Shown here: positions 12,540-24,715 of the stretch, piece after piece
How the letters are laid out: each line of letters opens with the position of its first letter
Position numbering within the stretch: the first letter of the stretch is position 1
From: Hermatobates lingyangjiaoensis
Lineage: Eukaryota > Arthropoda > Insecta > Hemiptera > Hermatobatidae
Length of the DNA: 64,000 nt
Direction: 5' to 3'
Assembly (NCBI GenBank): GCA_026182355.1
Contig: JAPFBL010000035.1
Coordinates: 3,353,501 to 3,417,500, forward strand
Program-made: the position numbers and the translations under genes
Notes under the pieces: model-generated
The model's database searches: none
What the model was told of the DNA's origin: nothing
What the model saw: only the letters and a program-made list of their open reading frames with translations

Positions 12540-13800
12540 ATTTGACCAAAAACAGAACAAAAAATTAGCAATTCATAAAAAAAAAATCATGAAGTTTCAA
12601 TTACGGGAAAGAGCAATAACTATATAAAAACTCTTTGTTTATCCTAGACTAAGAGATCACCTGCTATACTTGTCGAATTTTTTGTATTTTTTTACATTGT
12701 TTACATTGACTTAGAAATTTTTTGAGCGAATCCACTGAGATAAAATTGATGTTTCTAATGGAAAAATGAAAATATATTATTGACTTACAAGAGATGTAAG
12801 AGGAATAATATTGTGCAGGAAAATGATAACACTCATTAAAAAAAAATTCGTATATATGTTATTTGACAAAGGGGAAGGAAAATGATCTTATTAAATACTA
12901 AGAAGCCATAAAATTCCCAGTATAATAATTCTGTTAAAAACCAAAAGTGTAAAAGATAATTCAAAATATAAATCTTTCGTTTAGAGATTAATAACTGTAA
13001 TTATCGTACATCTTTAATTAACAAATCACCTTAAAACAACATTTTCTTCGCTGTTTAAGATGTTTTTCAGAGAAAAAAAGGGTATTTTACTGTTTCAAAT
13101 TTGAAAATTTTACATTAATATTCAATGTAGAAGGATGTCAAGTAAACGATGTAAGAAATCTACTGGCAATTTGAACAATAGCCATGTTCTCTTGAAGGAT
13201 AATATTTCGTTTCAAGAAATGTTCACATTGGTTTTTCAAAAATGTTATTACTGCTGTAGTTATACTAATGAAATTATTTGCAAATAATAAATTATTTGTG
13301 ATGTACAAAAATAAGCTTATAAATTGATATGTCCTTCAATCACTATCTGTACTACCTCACAAATGCAATGCTAATAATTATATCCCATTTAGATATTTAT
13401 GTTATGCTTAAATGATACGTTATGGTTTATATACTCAAGAAAGTTGACATTGAGTTACTTACAGTAAAGTAGAGTGTAGGCCACTCCAGATTTTTTTTTA
13501 AGTGCAAGTTGCAGCCACTATTCCGACTAGGAGAAAAAAAATCAAATATTAATTCTTCAGATAGAAAACAAGTTATTTAAACTACTTAATGCAGAAAAGA
13601 GATACGAGCAGTTATATTACATTATATACAACAGTTACTGCCTTCCAGGATGGTAGAGCTCTTCTTCTCCTGATAATGACGTCGAAATTATTAAAGTAAG
13701 CTTCGTTGTTGTTTCTCCTTGTTCTTTTCTTTTAAACGTATGGTAATAAACCTATATATATACTTTTTCGAACTAAATACGAAGGAAACTGACAAATATA
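12540..13800. other. A+T-rich intron sequence with one hammerhead-like remnant
   Basis: No gene is seen. At 13668-13700 TTCTCCTGATAATGACGTC is followed by GAAATTATT, resembling the terminal motif of the family at 32840 and 23790. Confidence 0.4.
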
Positions 13801-13992
13801 GTTCAATGTACAAAAAGAAACTTAGAAAAATTAAAAGCACACACTTGCAGTCTCTAATTTTTGGTTTGAACCGGCTTCAGGAGAGAACCAGTGCGCTTGG
13901 TTTCCCTCTCTACTGAAGACGGTTCAAACGGAAAATTAGAGACTTAAGTGTGTACTTTTAATTTCTCTATGTTCCTTTTTGTACAGTGAACT
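13801..13992. repeat. Inverted repeat, second PLE-like terminal family
   Basis: The arms 13801-13885 and 13908-13992 are imperfect reverse complements. They share GTTCAATGTACAAAAAG ends, a TTAAAAGCACACACTT segment and TCTCTAATTTT. Single arms recur at 58170-58290 and, reversed, at 32040-32110. The centre reads CTGAAGACGGTTC, a degenerate version of the hammerhead-like motif. A TA tract and the coding stub at 14012-14204 adjoin it. Confidence 0.65.
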
Positions 13993-14011
13993 ATATATAT
14001 ATATATTTATT

Positions 14012-14204
14012 TATTGGTATATATTGGCAGCAGATCTTCTCTCAAGTATATTTTATTGAAAATGATCGCAGTTTCTGCATTCACGGCCTTTTTGTTAACA
14101 GATTCTAACCTCCTGGCTATTTTCCTTGTTGTTGTAGGTAAACTATAAATCAGGTTCGCCAATGACATTTCCAAGTAAATAGGTCCAATGAACGAATTGT
14201 TCAT
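14012..14204 (-). pseudogene. PLE-like N-terminal coding stub
   Basis: The minus-strand frame carries RKIARRLESVNKK, then VNAETAIIFNKIYLREDLLP and IYTN. It matches the stubs at 3213-3365, 16352-16420 and 40303-40445 residue by residue over the core. The motif is followed at once by TA-rich DNA and the inverted repeat at 13801-13992, so no RT domain remains. The element class is inferred from the motif and from adjacent hammerhead-like repeats. Confidence 0.5.
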
Positions 14205-14323
14205 TCAATGAACTAGGACTCACATTCAAATATTGACCCTTTTAACCGTAGTCCTCAAGAAAGGAAACTGAGCAGCGAGAAGACGAAAGACAACTGTATA
14301 AATGTACATATATATAATAACAT

Positions 14324-14502
14324 CCAATGATCAAACCATAATATGAAATGGGAAAACAATACTAAGATCTTTCAACCGAAACAAGTTATCATCTTCAGAG
14401 TCAAAAACCCTCAGTTGGGTTTTTGACTCTGACGAAGACGGCTTGTTTCGGTTGAAAGATCTTAGTCTGTTTTCCCCATTTCATATTGTGGTTTGATCAT
14501 TG
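14324..14502. repeat. Inverted repeat of the 3361-type terminal family
   Basis: The arms 14324-14410 and 14417-14502 are reverse complements with a 6-bp spacer. The plus-strand right arm contains CTGACGA, extra A, GACGG...TCGGTT and GAAA. The sequence is close to the 3361-3560 copy but the arrangement differs: the hammerhead-like part lies inside the arms here, whereas in the 3361 copy it is in the spacer. The two foldbacks therefore formed independently. Confidence 0.65.
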
Positions 14503-14539
14503 TTTGTTATTTCACGTGTTTATGTGAAATATTGTTTAT

Positions 14540-16345
14540 AATAACATATATACTGCTGTTTGTAGTGACTTACTATGAGTAGAATATTTATATCACATCT
14601 TATTGTAATAATTTTACATATACATATAATAAAAGTACAGACATAACAGTGTGTATAACTTGTAAAGTTAATCCAAGATAATTAATCTAAAATAATTAAA
14701 CCTTGAACTAAAATAAAAAAAAACCAAACTCTCTCATTATCTATGATTTCTGTATTCTCTTCTCCTGAGGGAAAGAACTTAAGACTATTTTATAAAAAAA
14801 ATACAAAGAATAATACAGCTATCCAGACTTGAGAATATTTTGTGTAACGTCAAGATCAGCCTTTTATTCATACATTTCTCGTTAATAACGGGGCATATTA
14901 TTTTTAATGATGCATTGTTTAGAAATTCTTTGAGCTTATCTAAACAAAGAAAAAAAGAAAGCAGGCCCTCAAAGAATTGGGGGTCTCCTTTACGTACTAG
15001 TTATTTTCAAATAATTAAATTGAGACATTAATTATTTCATTTATCAAGAAAATAATTGTGCTTTTTATAGTTAAAAATCATGAACGCTTAATGCAAATTT
15101 GAATTTTAACGATTTATGCATAAGTTTTATTAACTTTGAATAGATATTTTAATTTCATAATTTATATGACCAAGATGTTAACAAAATCACAAAAGATGTT
15201 TCTGGCAGTAAATGGTTGTAGAGTTGAATAGATGTTTAAAAGATACAAGATAATGCAAATCTCTAAATTAATTTGTACAAGTTTTACGATAACATTTTTT
15301 TTAATACGATAGGGAAGGAAAAAACTTATTCCTAAGACATTTGAAGCATTTTCCTTCTAATAGGCTAATATATTTAGCTCTTTTTGTGCCATTCTTCTGC
15401 AGAAGCATTTCTTAATACTAATTTGGGACACCTTTGGAAAGGTTTCTCGATTTTATCTTACCCTACTGCACACAGAGTAGGCAGAGTTAGTTTTGACTCT
15501 GATTTTACTAAGGTGGGCCTGTATATAATCATGTTTATGTTACCTTCCATAAGTTGGTTGTAAATTCCTTGCGCGCAGCGTCATGGGAACTTTTTTTGAA
15601 GCAGTATACGGACACAATCCCGTTTCCAGCAGCGCATACCGGCGTGCCCGTTTCCTCTGATATTGCACTGGCTTGAGACCCACTGGTATGCCATCACCCA
15701 AACACCACTCAGCAATTTCACGATACATGACAAAGATAAATTACAAATATAATTCATTATTTACCCAATATCTGTATCAGACTCTAAAAATTATTAACTA
15801 ATAATAATAAAATCTGATTGAACTAATTATCGTAAATAAAGATGAACTATGATCTGATCTTGGATAATTTTATCAGAACAAAATGTGAGAAAAAACGGAA
15901 AAATTCATATCAGGAATGTGTCACGTCATAAAAATATTCGACTAGTTCAGGAATCAGTTTCATTTATGAAATCCAGACGCTGCAAACTATAAAAAATCAA
16001 TATACATATAATGCATTGATATTACATGATTACTTGTATTCTGAAAGCACTTTTATTCTGAAATCAGAATTTTAATTCAAATAGATTATAGTCATGTGAA
16101 TATATACACATACAAAATAAAAGTTAACAGGACTAGGTCAGTTTGTCGATGACCCACGAGGCCGAAAGCTTGTTACTTTAGTTTAGTTTAATAGTTAATT
16201 AAATATAGATATTCACGGTCGTGTTTTTAACGTTTTATCCGCAACCCCCTATTGTTACGTGCGTTGCTGAATGTCGTTTGCGAACTTGTTTTGCCAGTAA
16301 TCACCTTCACAAATGAGGATCGAGGGGAAAATAGAAGCGGTAAGT
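14540..16345. other. A+T-rich intron sequence
   Basis: No gene is confidently seen. The 62-codon minus-strand ORF at 15540-15728 is unusually GC-rich for this window and ends next to a possible donor (AGG/gtaaca), but I recognise no family. It could be a fragment of an old element. Confidence 0.35.
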
Positions 16346-16351
16346 ACAAAA

Positions 16352-16420
16352 GTCTTGAATGCACAATCTGCTATTCATTTCAACAAAATATGTTTAAAAG
16401 AGGACTTGCTGCTGATATAT
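16352..16420 (+). pseudogene. PLE-like N-terminal coding stub, short
   Basis: The frame reads VLNAQSAIHFNKICLKED then LLLIY before dissolving into a TA tract. It is the third copy of the motif and is followed, as at 3365, by GATTTCATATAAATACGTG of the terminal family. Confidence 0.5.
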
Positions 16421-16439
16421 ATATATAATAAAGATTTCA

Positions 16440-16854
16440 TATAAATACGTGAAATAACAACCAACGATCAAACCACAATATGTGGTTTGTTTGTTTCCCC
16501 AAACATCCCTTTCTCGACATTTGTCCTTTCCTACACTTCACCCTTTAAAATACCACTCGTCCCTCCCACTCTTCTCAACCCTTCACCAGATGTTTTCTGG
16601 ATCTAGTGTTTCAGTAGGGTTTTTGACTCTGTCGAAAACCGCTTGTTACTGGTTGAAAGATCTTAGTCTTGTTTTCCCATTTCATATTGTGGTTTGATCC
16701 AATATTTATATGATCTAAGATCTTTCACCGTAACAAGCGGTTTGTCAGAGTCAAAAACCCACTCTGTACGAAACCGCTTGTTACGGTTGAAAGATCTTAG
16801 TCTTGTTTTCCCATTTCATATTGTGGTTTGATCATGATTGTTATTTCAGTTTTA

Positions 16855-16902
<48 letters not shown>

Positions 16903-16905
16903 CTG
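16440..16905. repeat. Rearranged cluster of 3361-type terminal repeats plus (TA)n
   Basis: Three partial copies in alternating orientation (16615-16700, 16715-16760 reversed, 16765-16840) share TTTTTGACTCTG and GAAAGATCTTAGTC. A CT-rich segment of about 125 bp (16485-16610) interrupts the first. A (TA)n tract of about 50 bp ends the cluster at 16853-16902. Confidence 0.6.
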
Positions 16906-18120
16906 ATATGTCTGTTGAAGTTCCAAAAGGATTTGATTAATACTATGAATTCTTACATGCAAAGTTAGGTCACTCTGAAAGTTTTCTAGATAGAGTCAAA
17001 TTGATTACTAGATCAACAGTAATAACGTCATAGCTTCCGATAGATTTTTTATTTTTATTTCTTATTTTATGTTGTAAAAAGTCACGAAAATGTAAAGAGA
17101 ACCTTATAGTGACATATATGATAGAGATTTTCATATGAAGACTTCCTCATAGATATGGAGGGACTTCCTGACATGGAATAACAAATATAAAAATTCGCGT
17201 AAAAAATAAGAAAATAAAAATAATACTTCACTTGAAATAGTTCACTGCAAATATATCCCTTGATAATGTCCTTTTCAGACACCTTTTGGCATTTCCTGGG
17301 ATGTCTGAAGAAGAACCAATCAGCACTAACGAATCTCTATTGTAAGATATTTTTGAAAAGATTTGTAACTTGCTGCACACTGAACTGTTTGGATATTGAG
17401 TTCGGATAAATCCTTTGGTTTACTATATAGAAAACACAATGAAGGATTTTTTTTGAGGTTATCGATTGAAGGGACAGTATCTTCTGAGAACAGCTACGTT
17501 TTGTAGCACCCAATAGCTCAATACTGAAAGCCCGTATAGGCGTGATCATAGTTTGTGAAATAACAGTTAGTTGTAAGTTCTTAGTTTTGATGGGTAATCT
17601 AGTAGGTGAGGTAGAAGTTTATAACGTTCTTTTATTTCTATTATATTTAAATTTACATGGGAAGCCTATGTAAGACGCTGTCAAGGTGCGGTCCTAAGTA
17701 TTTAGTGGTTGTAGTTTGGGGGATGGGAGTTTTATTAAGGAAGGTTGGAAAGATTCGATAGAATTTTATTAAGGAAGGCTGGAGAGGTTCTGGAAGGCTG
17801 TCGGAAAGTGTATATCACATGAACAATTTTCTATGCATTCATACCTATTCTCCAACATTTTAACAATGATTCTAAAATATTTATGTGCTCTTGAATGTGG
17901 TAGGAAGTTGTATGAGGACATTCATTTCAGGCTACATAATAATAATAATGGTATAATCCATTACCCATGCCTGCTGTTTGTTTACATTGTGGTACTTAAA
18001 CGTCAGGCAATGTAAGTTTTTCGACTGTTTTTATTAATGCATCTCTTAAATGGTTTGCTTTACTTTATCTTTCAAATCTCTAAAAGTTTATGCGATGAAG
18101 TTTAGACAATGCTCCTCAAA
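16906..18120. other. A+T-rich intron sequence
   Basis: No gene is seen. A short imperfect direct repeat of TTTTATTAAGGAAGG with GG(T/C)TGG occurs at 17730-17780. Confidence 0.4.
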
Positions 18121-18124
18121 AAAA

Positions 18125-18290
18125 CAAAAGTTATTGGAAAACTTTCTTTAGAGTCTTTTAAGAAGAAGAAGAGTCATTTTAAATAAAACTCTGAAGATAG
18201 ATAAATGAAAATAGGAATTATTAGCATGAGGATATCAAGTAAAAGAGCTTCAGAAACTTTTCAAGGTAAGGCTGTCTGAGTAGGAGAATT
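18125..18290 (+). repeat. Two-copy dispersed repeat, copy 1
   Basis: It shares AAACTTTCTTT, TTTTAAATAAAACTCTGA, GATAGA-AAATGA and CAGAAACTTTTCAAGGTAA in order with 24595-24715. The class is unknown; there is no coding frame. Confidence 0.55.
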
Positions 18291-18335
18291 CAATTACAAA
18301 CCGAAAACTGGAACACCAGGCATTCTGCTTCAAAC

Positions 18336-18875
18336 CAGTGGCGTAGCAACTATTTTTGCCGCCCGGGGCGGTTTAAACCCCCCCCTCCCCCTGCTGGCCG
18401 TTGATAATCCGTTAACAGAACATCCTAAAAATATTTATTTTCACGGAATTACAATCAAGAATCTAATTTTAGACAGATGTTATTGGTCCCAGACTTACAT
18501 CTTATTACAGTACTGATATATATGTACAGTCTCATCAAAGAAGACAAAGATTTTTTAAAATAAATGCGTATAGTACAAAACATAAAATAATTTGTTAAAT
18601 TAAATTAACTAGCTACGCAAAGAAACATAATAAACTTTCAACGCCTTTAAAAAATTAGTTTTGAAAAATTTGATATAAATTTATTTTTAATTTTTAAATA
18701 TTACACTTGAAAAATCTGTTTAAAAACAGTATTACACAAATGAAACATAAAAACAATTACGACCTTAAAAACTCATGTTAATATAAAATTACAAATTTTT
18801 ATTTAGTCTTTTATTATTTTAATTTTTTTCTATTTTCAATGATTACCCCTGAAAATGCTGGCCCCCCCCCTCCCA
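18336..18875. mobile_element. 540-bp insertion with 10-bp target-site duplication
   Basis: TGCTTCAAAC occurs at 18326-18335 and again at 18876-18885. The insert starts CAGTGGCGTAGC, a start common in DNA transposons and some retroposons, has GC-rich C-tracts at both ends, and an A+T-rich core. No terminal inverted repeat and no ORF are seen. Its target was an older terminal repeat: rejoined across the duplication, the flanks give a minus-strand CTGATGA context. Class is uncertain; non-autonomous. Confidence 0.6.
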
Positions 18876-19654
18876 TGCTTCAAACCCATCATCAGAGGAC
18901 TCAATGTGCAGCCGCCACTTCTCATCGCAAGTTATAAACTAATCTATTCGACAGCTGGTTATCAAAGTAACCACCTACATTCTTATCACTGTTATGAATA
19001 CAGCACGTATGAAGTTCAATATAGAAAAAGTAAGAAATGATTTAAAAAGATTACACACTGTAAGTGATCGTCTTTAATTTATCTTAGTTTCTTTGTCTAT
19101 TTTAAACTTCAATTGTCCGTTTTGCGTCGTATATCATTGTAAAAGTGTGTATTTCGTTTATTACTATTTCATCACCTTGTAACAGTTTAATAAGCGAATA
19201 ACAAACACTTTTACTATTAATCCCATTCATAAGATATCGTCACAAAAAACAAAATGATTCAAAGTAGCTTGTGAAAACTACAATCTTAGAAAAGAACAAG
19301 TAATAACTTTACGTATCAGAGTATACAATTTTTAAAATACAAAAATGTCGGATGTCATATAGATTAATTTATATATATATTAGAATATTTACATAATATA
19401 TTATGTAAATTTGTTAATATCAATACCTATCTATTAACATATTTTAAAATTTAAAATAAAATTAATCTTTTAATTAATCACTAATTTTTTTAATCAATAG
19501 TTTAGCATTTCAACAGATTAATTAACAATACAATTTTTAATATCGTTTTTAATTAGAAAAGACTGGCTTGATAAATTAAGGGTTTCAAACTATACATCTT
19601 TATGGAGAAAAAATACTCGGTATGCAGACTGTACGATTAAAAATACATACTCAC

Positions 19655-19855
19655 ATAATCTTCAGTGACATAAAATTTAGAGTACTTTATATAAAATGAA
19701 GACGGTAATATTGTTCGCGGATAAGCAAAATGGGTGCCATATAACAAATGAGCCAAATTTTCATACTCTAAAGCAGCTCTAAAGGCGGGGAATTTAAAAG
19801 GCGTATTTAATAAATAAATTCGCAGAATGTACTTTAATGACATTCTGCTAATAAC
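19655..19855 (-). CDS. Exon-like ORF, unrecognised
   Basis: A 201-nt minus-strand open segment is bounded by a plausible acceptor (gttttag) and a good donor (gtgagtat), both phase 0. Its 67 codons include FPAFRAALEYENLAHLLYGT and FAYPRTILPSSFY, a composition rich in A, P, R, G and H that contrasts with the I/K/N/F-rich random ORFs around it. I do not recognise the family. It lies on the same strand as, and between, the two Fasciclin-3-like exons, and its phase would permit in-frame inclusion. However, it would interrupt the Ig fold, so a nested gene or old retrocopy is more likely. Confidence 0.35.
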
Positions 19856-19859
19856 CTAA

Positions 19860-20935
19860 AACGATGTAACAGTATTGTGTTTAGTTAAAATTAAAATGAT
19901 TAAACTTATATTAAAAATAGATCTTTTATGTTAGGACAAATTTATGACTTTTTTATCCGCTACTGCTTATACAAATATTAAACCAATACGAAATTTTAAT
20001 TCTATAGTTTTCGATAACACAAATGATCAAAAGTGGTTAGTATATTTGTTTCATGAAGTTATATTTTTTTTAGAAAAAAATTAGAGAATAACATTAGTAA
20101 TCTGCCATGGATTTTCAGATTTTCTCTCAAGTAATTTTTTTAATTTTAATATTTGTCTATTATATCTTTTACCGCTTTCCTAATATATCTAATCAAGAAA
20201 CAAACACGGAGGAATGAAGAATAAAAACAAATAAAGAATGGCAGTCGTTAACACTTGAGTGTTAATGATAAGTAGTATACTGAAAACTGTGAACAATATG
20301 CAATAAGTTAATAATATTAATTATGACAGAAATTAGTGAGAAATAGAAGATACAAATAAATAGTCAACAGAAAATATTCTTTATACAACCTAGAGCTGCT
20401 ATTTAGAAGGTAATATTTCGTAAAAACGACTATTATAACTGAAGGATATTTCCTTGTCAAATGGAAGCAATATCAACTTGGGTTATATCTAAGACACGTT
20501 CCCAAGTTGGATGGGCGGAGTTAATTTTCCGCCGGAGTTCAACTGACGGCGATAAAGCGTCTAGCGAAAAAAAAAGAAGAAAAAACACTTGACAGACGTA
20601 TAAGTTTGTGTCAGGGAGTTTATTTGTTAAAAAGATTGCTTCTTGCTTCAACAAGTCAAAACCTATAACTTGGAAAGATGACTATTCATGCAGACGACTA
20701 AGTCATTGCCTAAATTAGTTGACTTCACTTGTTTTATTCTGACACTAACAGAAAATAAATTATCATCTAATTTGAAAAAAAAAATATTTTTTTTTAATTA
20801 AGGGCATCTTTTATGAAAAATTATTATTGATGCTTAGAAATATTAAACACTGGGCCTTTTGTGATGACCACATACTTTTCAGTATCAACGTCCAAATCAC
20901 AGTATGAAAATCAGAAATGTTTGTTTGTTTTCCAA
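19860..20935. other. A+T-rich intron sequence
   Basis: No gene is seen. The 65-codon minus ORF at 20457-20654 lacks splice sites and recognisable motifs. Confidence 0.4.
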
Positions 20936-20940
20936 GACGC

Positions 20941-21233
20941 ACACTTATAAGACTTTCACCTTTTAGTGCTGTTCTAGGGACGAAAATTGTGGCTCATTTA
21001 TTACTTGGCACCCATTTTAGTTTCAAGTGTATTTAGAGTAGAGGACCTTTAACAAGTAACTGGCATCGAACAGACTCGAGACCGACGGTTTAATGTCCTC
21101 TCTGAAGGGCGACGTGCTCAAATTTATATATCTCCCGCGTGAATAAAGCCAAGTGGGGATCGAATCCCGGATTCGATTGGACCTACACTTATTCAGAAAC
21201 GAGTACGTTAATCACTGATCTAACCTAGCCCAT
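20941..21233 (-). mobile_element. tRNA-derived SINE, subfamily B
   Basis: On the minus strand from 21233 the head reads TTAGATCAGTGATTAACG (A box) and GGATTCGATCCCC (an intact-looking B box). The body shares CGACGTGCTCA with the other SINE copies. The tail (ATTGTGGCTCATTTATTAC, CACTTATAAGACTTTC) is shared with 41860-42180 but not with the copies at 4484 or 63084. Confidence 0.75.
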
Positions 21234-21239
21234 TGAAAA

Positions 21240-22745
21240 TAAGAAATACCATAAAGATTTTTCTTCCAAAACAACTTGTTATCGTCAGTCTCATTTATAC
21301 AGAGTCTCACATTCTGATATTTTGCTGTGGCTTCCCCAATTCACCAATTATAACAAACATGTAGTCATTGTTATAGCACAATCTGAGAATTGACTATAGA
21401 TAAATCAAAAATTACAGGTATAAAACAAAAATTCCTCACTAATTTTCAAAATTCGTGCAATTTTTAACAAGAAATATTCATATTAATCTAAACTTGGTAG
21501 AACTTTCAATTTTTTTACAACTGTCGGATTAAAATTAGTTCACATTTAAACAATAAAGTACCTTTCCCATAACTTAATATTACCCAAAAACACGATGAGA
21601 AATGCAGGCTTTTTACCATCGATAGGTGCACCCAGACATCATTTTTAATTAATTAATGTAAAGAAATACAATATGTATTGTAGGTTGCACTATTCTATAT
21701 TAAGTTTCACGATTTTAGGCTACTTCATTAAATTTTTATTTGTTTCAACTATAATTTATAATTGTTTTTTAGAGATATTCTAGTATTATATATCAAATTA
21801 TTAATGATGTTCAGCTATTACTAATAAATTTATTTATCTTTTTATGAAATTTGAATAATTAATAAAATAAAACTTGAAATTATAGACTCAATTTAATTTG
21901 GATAACTAGTTATATTAATGGGTAGATCTATGTACATAGAAAATTTAACTAATAAAAAAAAGAAAAGTGTATTTAATGTAAGCAGAAGAGTAAAGTTATT
22001 AATTTAGAAGTCAAAATTAAGCAAGAAAGTAACAAAAGGTTACCATTGCAAAGCAGTAAATAAAAGGAATGTCTCCTTGGAGTTTTAATTTTAGCAATTA
22101 CCATAAATACTCGAGTTATTATCCAACTTCTACAGAAAGAGAAAAGCAATGAAAATGCATCAAACATAAACTACTCTTGCAAATAAGCCGATATTTCGCC
22201 GCAATAAACTTAGCCATATTACCAGTCTTGCGTAACTTTTCTCTAATGCTATTTTCGAAGTCTGTAATTTAAACTAACAACAAACTACAATGGTATTTGC
22301 TACGTTTAGCATTACTGTATTACGGTTTATCGAATCACAAGAAAAAAGTTTCAAAATAAACCTGAAATGATTGGATAGCCAGTTGTAAATAACCATTAAT
22401 GCAATCTACTCCCTACAGGGAAATAATTTCGAAGTCGGGTCCTAAATATATCAATTAGACCTCTTTTTTTGTAACTCCCTTATCTCATGAAACTACATCA
22501 TAAAATGACTTAAACAAATCTGAATGCAGGAGGTGAAAAGACAAAGTTGTCATGGTTATAAGTTAGGATATTTCCGATGTAGATTTGTTTTGCTTTTAAG
22601 GTCACAATATGGATTCCACAGAGAATATATATATATATATTTGTAAATGTCCTTCCTTAAGACATGCATTATTTAAAATAACATAAAACTTGATATCTCA
22701 ATTTTTTAAAAAAACACTCTCGTTACTTTGCCTACACATAAAGTA
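21240..22745. other. A+T-rich intron sequence
   Basis: No gene is seen. A decayed 3361-type motif occurs at about 21260-21300 on the minus strand (CTGACGATAACAAG). Confidence 0.4.
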
Positions 22746-22752
22746 CATTTCT

Positions 22753-22797
22753 TATGGCCGACATGTTTCGAATGATAAACATTCATCTTCAATAAGC
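22753..22797 (-). ncRNA. Hammerhead-like hairpin (candidate)
   Basis: On the minus strand: TTGAAGA, one T, stem GAATG-TTTAT-CATTC (perfect 5-bp), then GAAAC-AT-GTC. This matches the hammerhead core order CUGANGA / stem II / GAAA / stem III / UH with C3 changed to U and one extra base before stem II. The GTC is the commonest cleavage triplet. Activity is not shown. Confidence 0.4.
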
Positions 22798-23574
22798 AAA
22801 GTGAGGACAGTGGGAGTTGTTTTCCTTAAGTTCATGACGAGCTGTTCGTTAATCCCATGGGGTGAGTGGCCTCGTAGTTTGAATGACTGACTCATCACCT
22901 GCGAGGGTTCTGCTTGTTCTTGACATGGTTGAAATAGATTAAAAATGTGTTTACTATTTTAATCTGAATATTTAAATGTGATTTGAACATTCTGCAGTGT
23001 TTGAATAAGTATGGATTCCAACATTTTCAGTTTCCTGTGGTTAGTTTCTTTTTTAATTATTTTTGTATATGTAACTAGCATCCCTCGGATTAATTTCATA
23101 TTGTGTTTCTCTTATATATGATTTTTAGGTGCTTCAGCCATGAAGTACATGGTAAGTCAGTATCTTGATATGGAGGTGGTATTCATTCCAATGTACGAGT
23201 GTTTTTGGGTTCCACAGTCCCCATTAGTACACGAATACCCTACACCAGATTTATTTTCTTTAAAGGTGAGTTTTTGACTTGGTTAGTTATATATTTAAAT
23301 GTTTTTCTTTCTTTTATATATATATAATTATTTATCTTATTTATCCTTGCCTCTATTCTCTCTGTAAGTTGCTATCACTGATTGAAGCTTCATTGAGGCT
23401 TCCTTCTTCACAAAGACTCCAGAGCAAGACACGCCTTTTCACCTGATAACTAGGCAGTCAACGTATAGTAAGGAGTATTTGACATCTCTATCCTCTTTCT
23501 GTGAATTTACTTTGTGGGATCATTTTATTTAATTTTATATATATCAATATTTAAATCACAGTAAGAAAATCAGA

Positions 23575-23690
23575 AATGTAACTAAAATCTTCCAACTAAA
23601 ATAATTAGACTTCGTCAGAGGCACTTAAGCCGAAGAAGACCACTTGTTTTGGTTGAAAGCTTTTATCCCATCTCTGACTGTCTTTCTGCA
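23575..23690. repeat. 3361-type terminal repeat pair, diverged
   Basis: Short opposed copies of ACTTCGTCAGAG and CGAAGAAGACCACTTG with TTGGTTGAAAG are present. No coding stub adjoins. Confidence 0.45.
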
Positions 23691-23759
23691 TATATATATC
23701 TCATGATAAATGGAAACGGTCCGGCAGGACAGATTACACTTAAAATAAACTGACACATA

Positions 23760-23872
23760 GACAGAAACATAACAAAGACTCAATTTTCAATATTTCGACC
23801 GTAGTGGCGGTCGCCCTCAGGAGAAGAACTGAATTGACAGAGGGACGACAGTCAACTCATATAATTAGTCAA

Positions 23873-23925
<53 letters not shown>

Positions 23926-23935
23926 TATAGTTTCC
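23760..23935. repeat. Terminal repeat with GACCG/CGGTC stem, then (TA)n
   Basis: On the minus strand TTCTCCTGAGGGCGACCG is followed by CCACTACGGTC and GAAATATTG. It belongs with the remnants at 13668 and 32843. A (TA)n tract of about 55 bp follows at 23875-23929. Confidence 0.5.
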
Positions 23936-24119
23936 AAGTAAACTACAGGAGAGTTACAGTCTAATTAGAAACTGAAAGTATGTTTTTCCATTTACTGTGT
24001 ACCTATACTTTACTATGAATATTGTTGTTCTTTACGGATAGTTATGGTAATATATATATATATATATATTGATAAAAGTATCGACTGTGGAATAGAAACA
24101 AAACTAACGTTTATCAAGG

Positions 24120-24195
24120 CTCTGTTAGTTCTTCAAGTTTGAATTAAACTCTCATTGCCAACGTTTTGGTTTTTATTTAAAACCTTTTCATGCGC
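24120..24195 (-). repeat. Single diverged copy of the 209-bp unit core
   Basis: The minus strand carries GAAAAGGTTTTAAATAAAAA, then CAAAACGTTGGCAATGAGAG, matching the hairpin portion of the 5886-6850 array. Confidence 0.7.
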
Positions 24196-24278
24196 CTACA
24201 AAACAAAGGAAATGTAAGAAATGATTCAGTGATTCAAAAATCAAACATACATAAAAATCGCAATTAGTTACAAATAAG

Positions 24279-24280
<2 letters not shown>

Positions 24281-24318
<38 letters not shown>
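24281..24318. repeat. (TA)n microsatellite
   Basis: An uninterrupted AT dinucleotide tract. Comparable tracts occur at 33968-34015, 40258-40294, 55444-55477 and 56430-56510. Confidence 0.95.
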
Positions 24319-24322
<4 letters not shown>

Positions 24323-24594
24323 TATATATGATTCTCTGTGTGTATACGAGTTTGCCATGCACTCTTAAATGAATTTTTAAATAAAAATTGTATCGTCAGA
24401 AACTGTCGATTGCCGGCAATACCAAAATGTGAACTAATAGTAGGTAAAGGCAAAAAAAGTATTATACCTAACTAACATTTTTCAAGTATCATTATATATT
24501 TGTGTGAACTTTGCCTTTCAATTTTTCAAACGTTTATTTCGTTTCTTTATTAAGTTGAAACGATTGATGCCTTCTTAAATAAGAAAAACTACTG

Positions 24595-24715
24595 GTAAAC
24601 TTTCTTTGGACTATAAATAAGAAACGGACTTTTAAATAAAACTCTGATGATAGAGAAATGAGACCTAACTATAAGTAGTTAGTTCAGAAACTTTTCAAGG
24701 TAAACCTGCCGTCTA
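24595..24715 (+). repeat. Two-copy dispersed repeat, copy 2
   Basis: Matches 18125-18290 over TTTTAAATAAAACTCTGA and CAGAAACTTTTCAAGGTAA. Sequence downstream of both copies is also weakly similar. Confidence 0.55.
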
